A stretch of 64,000 nucleotides of DNA from Nitrospiraceae bacterium (GTDB lineage Bacteria; Nitrospirota; Nitrospiria; Nitrospirales; Nitrospiraceae), in NCBI GenBank assembly GCA_013140715.1, contig JABFSG010000059.1, positions 1-64,000 of the forward strand, read 5' to 3'. Position 1 is the first letter of the stretch, and every line of letters begins with the position of its first letter. Under the pieces are notes generated by a model. That model was given only the letters and a program-made list of their open reading frames with translations, made no database searches and was not told the origin of the DNA. Positions 61,623 to 64,000 of the stretch are shown here, one piece after another. The position numbers and the translations under genes were made by a program.

Positions 61623-63338
61623 ATGAGTACGGTTTCGCCATCGAATGACCAGCAGTTAGACCGAGCGGCCCTAGCGGCCCTCTACGAGGAGACCTTCAAA
61701 AACCTCGAAGAAGGCACCATTACCGAGGGTCGCGTCGTCGCCGTGACCAAAGACAAGGTGATCGTCGACATCGGTTATAAATCCGAAGGCATGATTCCGA
61801 ACGATCAGTTCTCCGCCGAGGAACTTCAGAACATCAAGGTGGACGATCGGTTTCAAGTCTATATCGAGGAGTGCGAAGACGCGGACGGCAATTTGGTTCT
61901 CTCCAAGGAAAAAGCCGACAAGATGAAGATTTGGGAAGAGCTGGAGAAGCTCTTCAACGACGGGAAAAGCATCGACGGCAAGATCGTGGCGAGAATCAAA
62001 GGCGGCATGATGGTGGATATCGGCGTGAAGGCGTTTCTGCCCGGTTCGCAGATCGATCTCCATCCAGTGCGGGATCTTGACGGATTGGTTGGGCGCACAT
62101 TCCCGCTCAAGATCATCAAGATCAATCACCGGCGCGGCAACGTCGTCGTGTCGAGGCGTGTGCTCCTGGAGGAGACGAGGGATTCAAAGCGGAAGACGAC
62201 CCTCTCCACGTTGAAAGAGGGGCAATTGATTCAAGGCGTGGTGAAGAACATCACGGATTACGGTGCGTTCATCGACCTCGGCGGGATCGACGGGCTCCTC
62301 CACATCACGGACATGTCATGGGGCCGTGTCGGCCATCCGTCGGAAATGTTCAATATCGGCGACAAGGTGGAAGTGAGCGTGCTCAAGTACGATCGAGAAA
62401 CCGGTCGCATTTCACTCGGCCTGAAGCAAAAAAGCGCCGATCCCTGGACCGGTGTCGCCACAAAGTATGCGATCGGCACCCGCGTCAGAGGTCGTGTCGT
62501 AAGCCTGACCGACTACGGAGCGTTCATCGAGCTCGAGCCGGGCGTCGAAGGACTAGTGCATGTCTCCGTCATGTCATGGACGCATGAAGTGCGCCATCCG
62601 TCGCGCGTCGTCTCCATTGGAGATCAGGTCGAAGCGGCAGTGTTGAATGTCGATCCAGCCAGCAGGAAGATCTCGCTCGGCATGAAACAGACTGCGCCGA
62701 ACCCCTGGGATATGGTGGAAGGGAAGTACGCCATCGGCACGCGCATCGAAGGGAAGGTCAAAAGCCTCACCGACTTTGGCGCGTTCGTCGGACTCGAAGA
62801 GGGCATCGATGGCTTGATCCACATTTCCGACATGTCTTGGACCAAACATATCAAACATCCCTCTGAACTCTTCAAGAAGGGGCAAAAGGTCGATGCGGTG
62901 GTCTTGCGAATCGACAAGGAAAAGGAACGGCTCTCGCTCGGGTATAAGCAACTCAAGAGCGATCCATGGGACAATGAGATTCCGAGCCGATATGCGGTCG
63001 GAGATGTGGCGGTTGGGAAGGTCAGCAAGGTCGCCGATTTCGGTATCTTCGTCGAGCTGGATGGAGGAGTCGAAGGGTTGATTCACATCAGTGAAGCGAG
63101 TCTCGACCAGCAGGCCAAACTCGAAGAGAAATTCAAACTCATGGACGAAGTCACCGCCAAGATCATCAAAGTCGATCGTGAGGAGCGGAAGATCGCCCTC
63201 AGTCTTCGCGATCATGAAATGGATACCGACCGACGGAAGGTCGACGAATTTCATGCCACGCAAGGCGCGTTGGACCAAAGCCTGGGTCGGGCGGCGAAAC
63301 AGAACCGGAAACGAGGCGAGGCCGATGACGATAAATAG
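61623..63338 (+). CDS. rpsA: 30S ribosomal protein S1
   Basis: S1 binds mRNA and guides it to the 30S subunit. The 571 residues consist of six S1 RNA-binding motifs. The third to sixth are the most alike (VVKNITDYGAFIDLGGIDGL, VVSLTDYGAFIELEPGVEGL, VKSLTDFGAFVGLEEGIDGL, VSKVADFGIFVELDGGVEGL). The first two bind the ribosome. AGGA precedes the ATG. It follows the usual plsC/cmk context and is followed by a GC-rich hairpin. Confidence 0.96.
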   Translation: MSTVSPSNDQQLDRAALAALYEETFKNLEEGTITEGRVVAVTKDKVIVDIGYKSEGMIPNDQFSAEELQNIKVDDRFQVYIEECEDADGNLVLSKEKADKMKIWEELEKLFNDGKSIDGKIVARIKGGMMVDIGVKAFLPGSQIDLHPVRDLDGLVGRTFPLKIIKINHRRGNVVVSRRVLLEETRDSKRKTTLSTLKEGQLIQGVVKNITDYGAFIDLGGIDGLLHITDMSWGRVGHPSEMFNIGDKVEVSVLKYDRETGRISLGLKQKSADPWTGVATKYAIGTRVRGRVVSLTDYGAFIELEPGVEGLVHVSVMSWTHEVRHPSRVVSIGDQVEAAVLNVDPASRKISLGMKQTAPNPWDMVEGKYAIGTRIEGKVKSLTDFGAFVGLEEGIDGLIHISDMSWTKHIKHPSELFKKGQKVDAVVLRIDKEKERLSLGYKQLKSDPWDNEIPSRYAVGDVAVGKVSKVADFGIFVELDGGVEGLIHISEASLDQQAKLEEKFKLMDEVTAKIIKVDREERKIALSLRDHEMDTDRRKVDEFHATQGALDQSLGRAAKQNRKRGEADDDK

Positions 63339-63363
63339 GTCGACGCCCTAGGTCTCGATGTAT

Positions 63364-63387
63364 GCGGGGGGCGGTCACGCCCCCCGC
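63364..63387 (+). terminator. GC-rich hairpin after rpsA
   Basis: GCGGGGGGCG and CGCCCCCCGC pair perfectly over 10 bp around a GTCA loop. There is no T-run, so it may pause or partly terminate transcription into sppA, or stabilise the rpsA message. Confidence 0.55.
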
Positions 63388-63404
63388 TGTGAGACAACAG
63401 AGCC

Positions 63405-64000
63405 ATGAACGACGAATCCGCACAGAGACCGGCCAAGCGCGGCATTTTTCGCAGAGTGCTTTGGGCACTCGGTATCGGGCTGGGTGTGCTCTTTCTGACG
63501 AACCTGTTCTTTCCCGACCTCGATGTTTCGATGGAGGACCGGGTCGGATTGATTCGGATCGAAGGCGTGATTGTCGATGCGCAATCTACGATCAGCGAGT
63601 TGAAACGTTTTGCCGACAATCCTTCCATAAAAGCCATCGTCTTGCGAATCGACAGCCCCGGAGGAGGAGTCGTCCCGTCGCAAGAAATCCATGATGCGGT
63701 CCAACGGGTTCGAAACAAGAGCAATAAGGCGGTCATTGCCTCAATGGGTACGGTGGCAGCGTCAGGAGGCTACTATATCGCAGTTGCGACGGATCGGATC
63801 ATGGCGAATTCTGGGACGTTGACGGGAAGCATCGGGGTCATTATGGAGACGGCCAATGTCGAAGGGCTACTTCAGAAGATCGGGGTTGAAGGTGTCGTGA
63901 TTAAAAGCGGCCGCTTCAAGGATGTGGGGTCGCCGCTCAGAAAAATGAGCGATGAAGAACGCCAGCTGCTCCAATCGGTCATGGACGATGTCCATAAACA
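63405..64000 (+). CDS. sppA: Signal peptide peptidase SppA (start; runs off the window)
   Basis: SppA digests cleaved signal peptides in the membrane. About 198 residues are visible. There is one membrane helix (VLWALGIGLGVLFLTNLFFP), then the S49 domain: IRIEGVIVDAQSTISELKRF, LRIDSPGGGVVPSQEIHDAV, and the catalytic Ser in SMGTVAASGGYYIAVATDRI, followed by the Lys-containing region KSGRFKDVGSPLRKMSDEER. The start is MNDESAQRP at 63405. The C-terminal end lies beyond position 64000. The predicted size fits the short, single-domain SppA. Confidence 0.9.
   Translation, partial: MNDESAQRPAKRGIFRRVLWALGIGLGVLFLTNLFFPDLDVSMEDRVGLIRIEGVIVDAQSTISELKRFADNPSIKAIVLRIDSPGGGVVPSQEIHDAVQRVRNKSNKAVIASMGTVAASGGYYIAVATDRIMANSGTLTGSIGVIMETANVEGLLQKIGVEGVVIKSGRFKDVGSPLRKMSDEERQLLQSVMDDVHK

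Noticed and set aside
1-64000. CRISPR array, rRNA operon, prophage or complete transposase gene
   Set aside because: No regularly spaced direct repeats, rRNA-like segments, phage structural genes or transposase motifs were seen.

Overview
The window looks like chromosome from a complete-ammonia-oxidising (comammox) Nitrospira. It opens with the 3' end of an AmoC subunit of ammonia monooxygenase. The rest reads as a non-proteobacterial, Nitrospira-like background: lysine made through DapL, a tight rpmE / prfA-prmC-murA-hisG-hisD-hisB order, a short-form HisG, and a primary-like sigma factor without region 1.1. The organism assignment is inferred from protein recognition; no search was run.

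Layout. 1-317: end of amoC, closed by a strong hairpin. 0.4-1.8 kb: an orphan CopG-type antitoxin and a membrane-anchored depolymerase-like esterase. 1.8-9.9 kb: an accessory island with a type I restriction-modification operon (hsdR, hsdM, a DUF1016/YhcG-type PD-(D/E)XK nuclease, hsdS, a 54-codon ORF) and a HigBA-type toxin-antitoxin pair. Related imperfect inverted repeats lie on both sides of the RM operon. 10-14 kb (minus): hisH, a lipoprotein gene, hisA, hisF, hisIE and a HIT protein. 14.2-21.8 kb (minus): rho, rpmE, then prfA, prmC, murA, hisG, hisD and hisB, closed by a terminator. 22-27 kb: little-known genes, a PmtA-like methyltransferase, and two tandem paralogues with a methyltransferase-like fold. 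27-31 kb: a glutamine amidotransferase, dapL, folK and panC. 31-42 kb: a MazG-like pyrophosphatase, rmuC, a MscS channel, lipoproteins, an Lpd-like flavoprotein, CBS and MEKHLA proteins, leuCD and corA. 42-48 kb: a PilZ protein, tRNA-Arg, aroK, aroE, an SDR, trmI and a sigma factor. 48-54 kb: lipB, a glutamate dehydrogenase, a His-rich membrane protein, yebC, ruvA and ruvB. 54-64 kb (plus): pheA, hisC, aroF, tyrA, aroA, cmk, plsC, rpsA and a partial sppA.

How the genes work together. Most of the window is housekeeping. Histidine synthesis is split over three loci (hisGDB, hisHAF-IE, and hisC in the aromatic cluster). Aromatic synthesis has aroF, aroA, tyrA and pheA on one strand and aroE-aroK elsewhere. 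Leucine (leuCD), lysine (dapL), folate (folK), pantothenate (panC) and lipoate (lipB) steps are present. The accessory biology is in the RM/TA island and in two families of small non-coding inverted-repeat elements. One family is a 124-126 bp element present twice, each time next to a his gene (hisH and hisC). The other has conserved GC-rich boxes in divergent stems and occurs beside the RM island and between dapL and folK.
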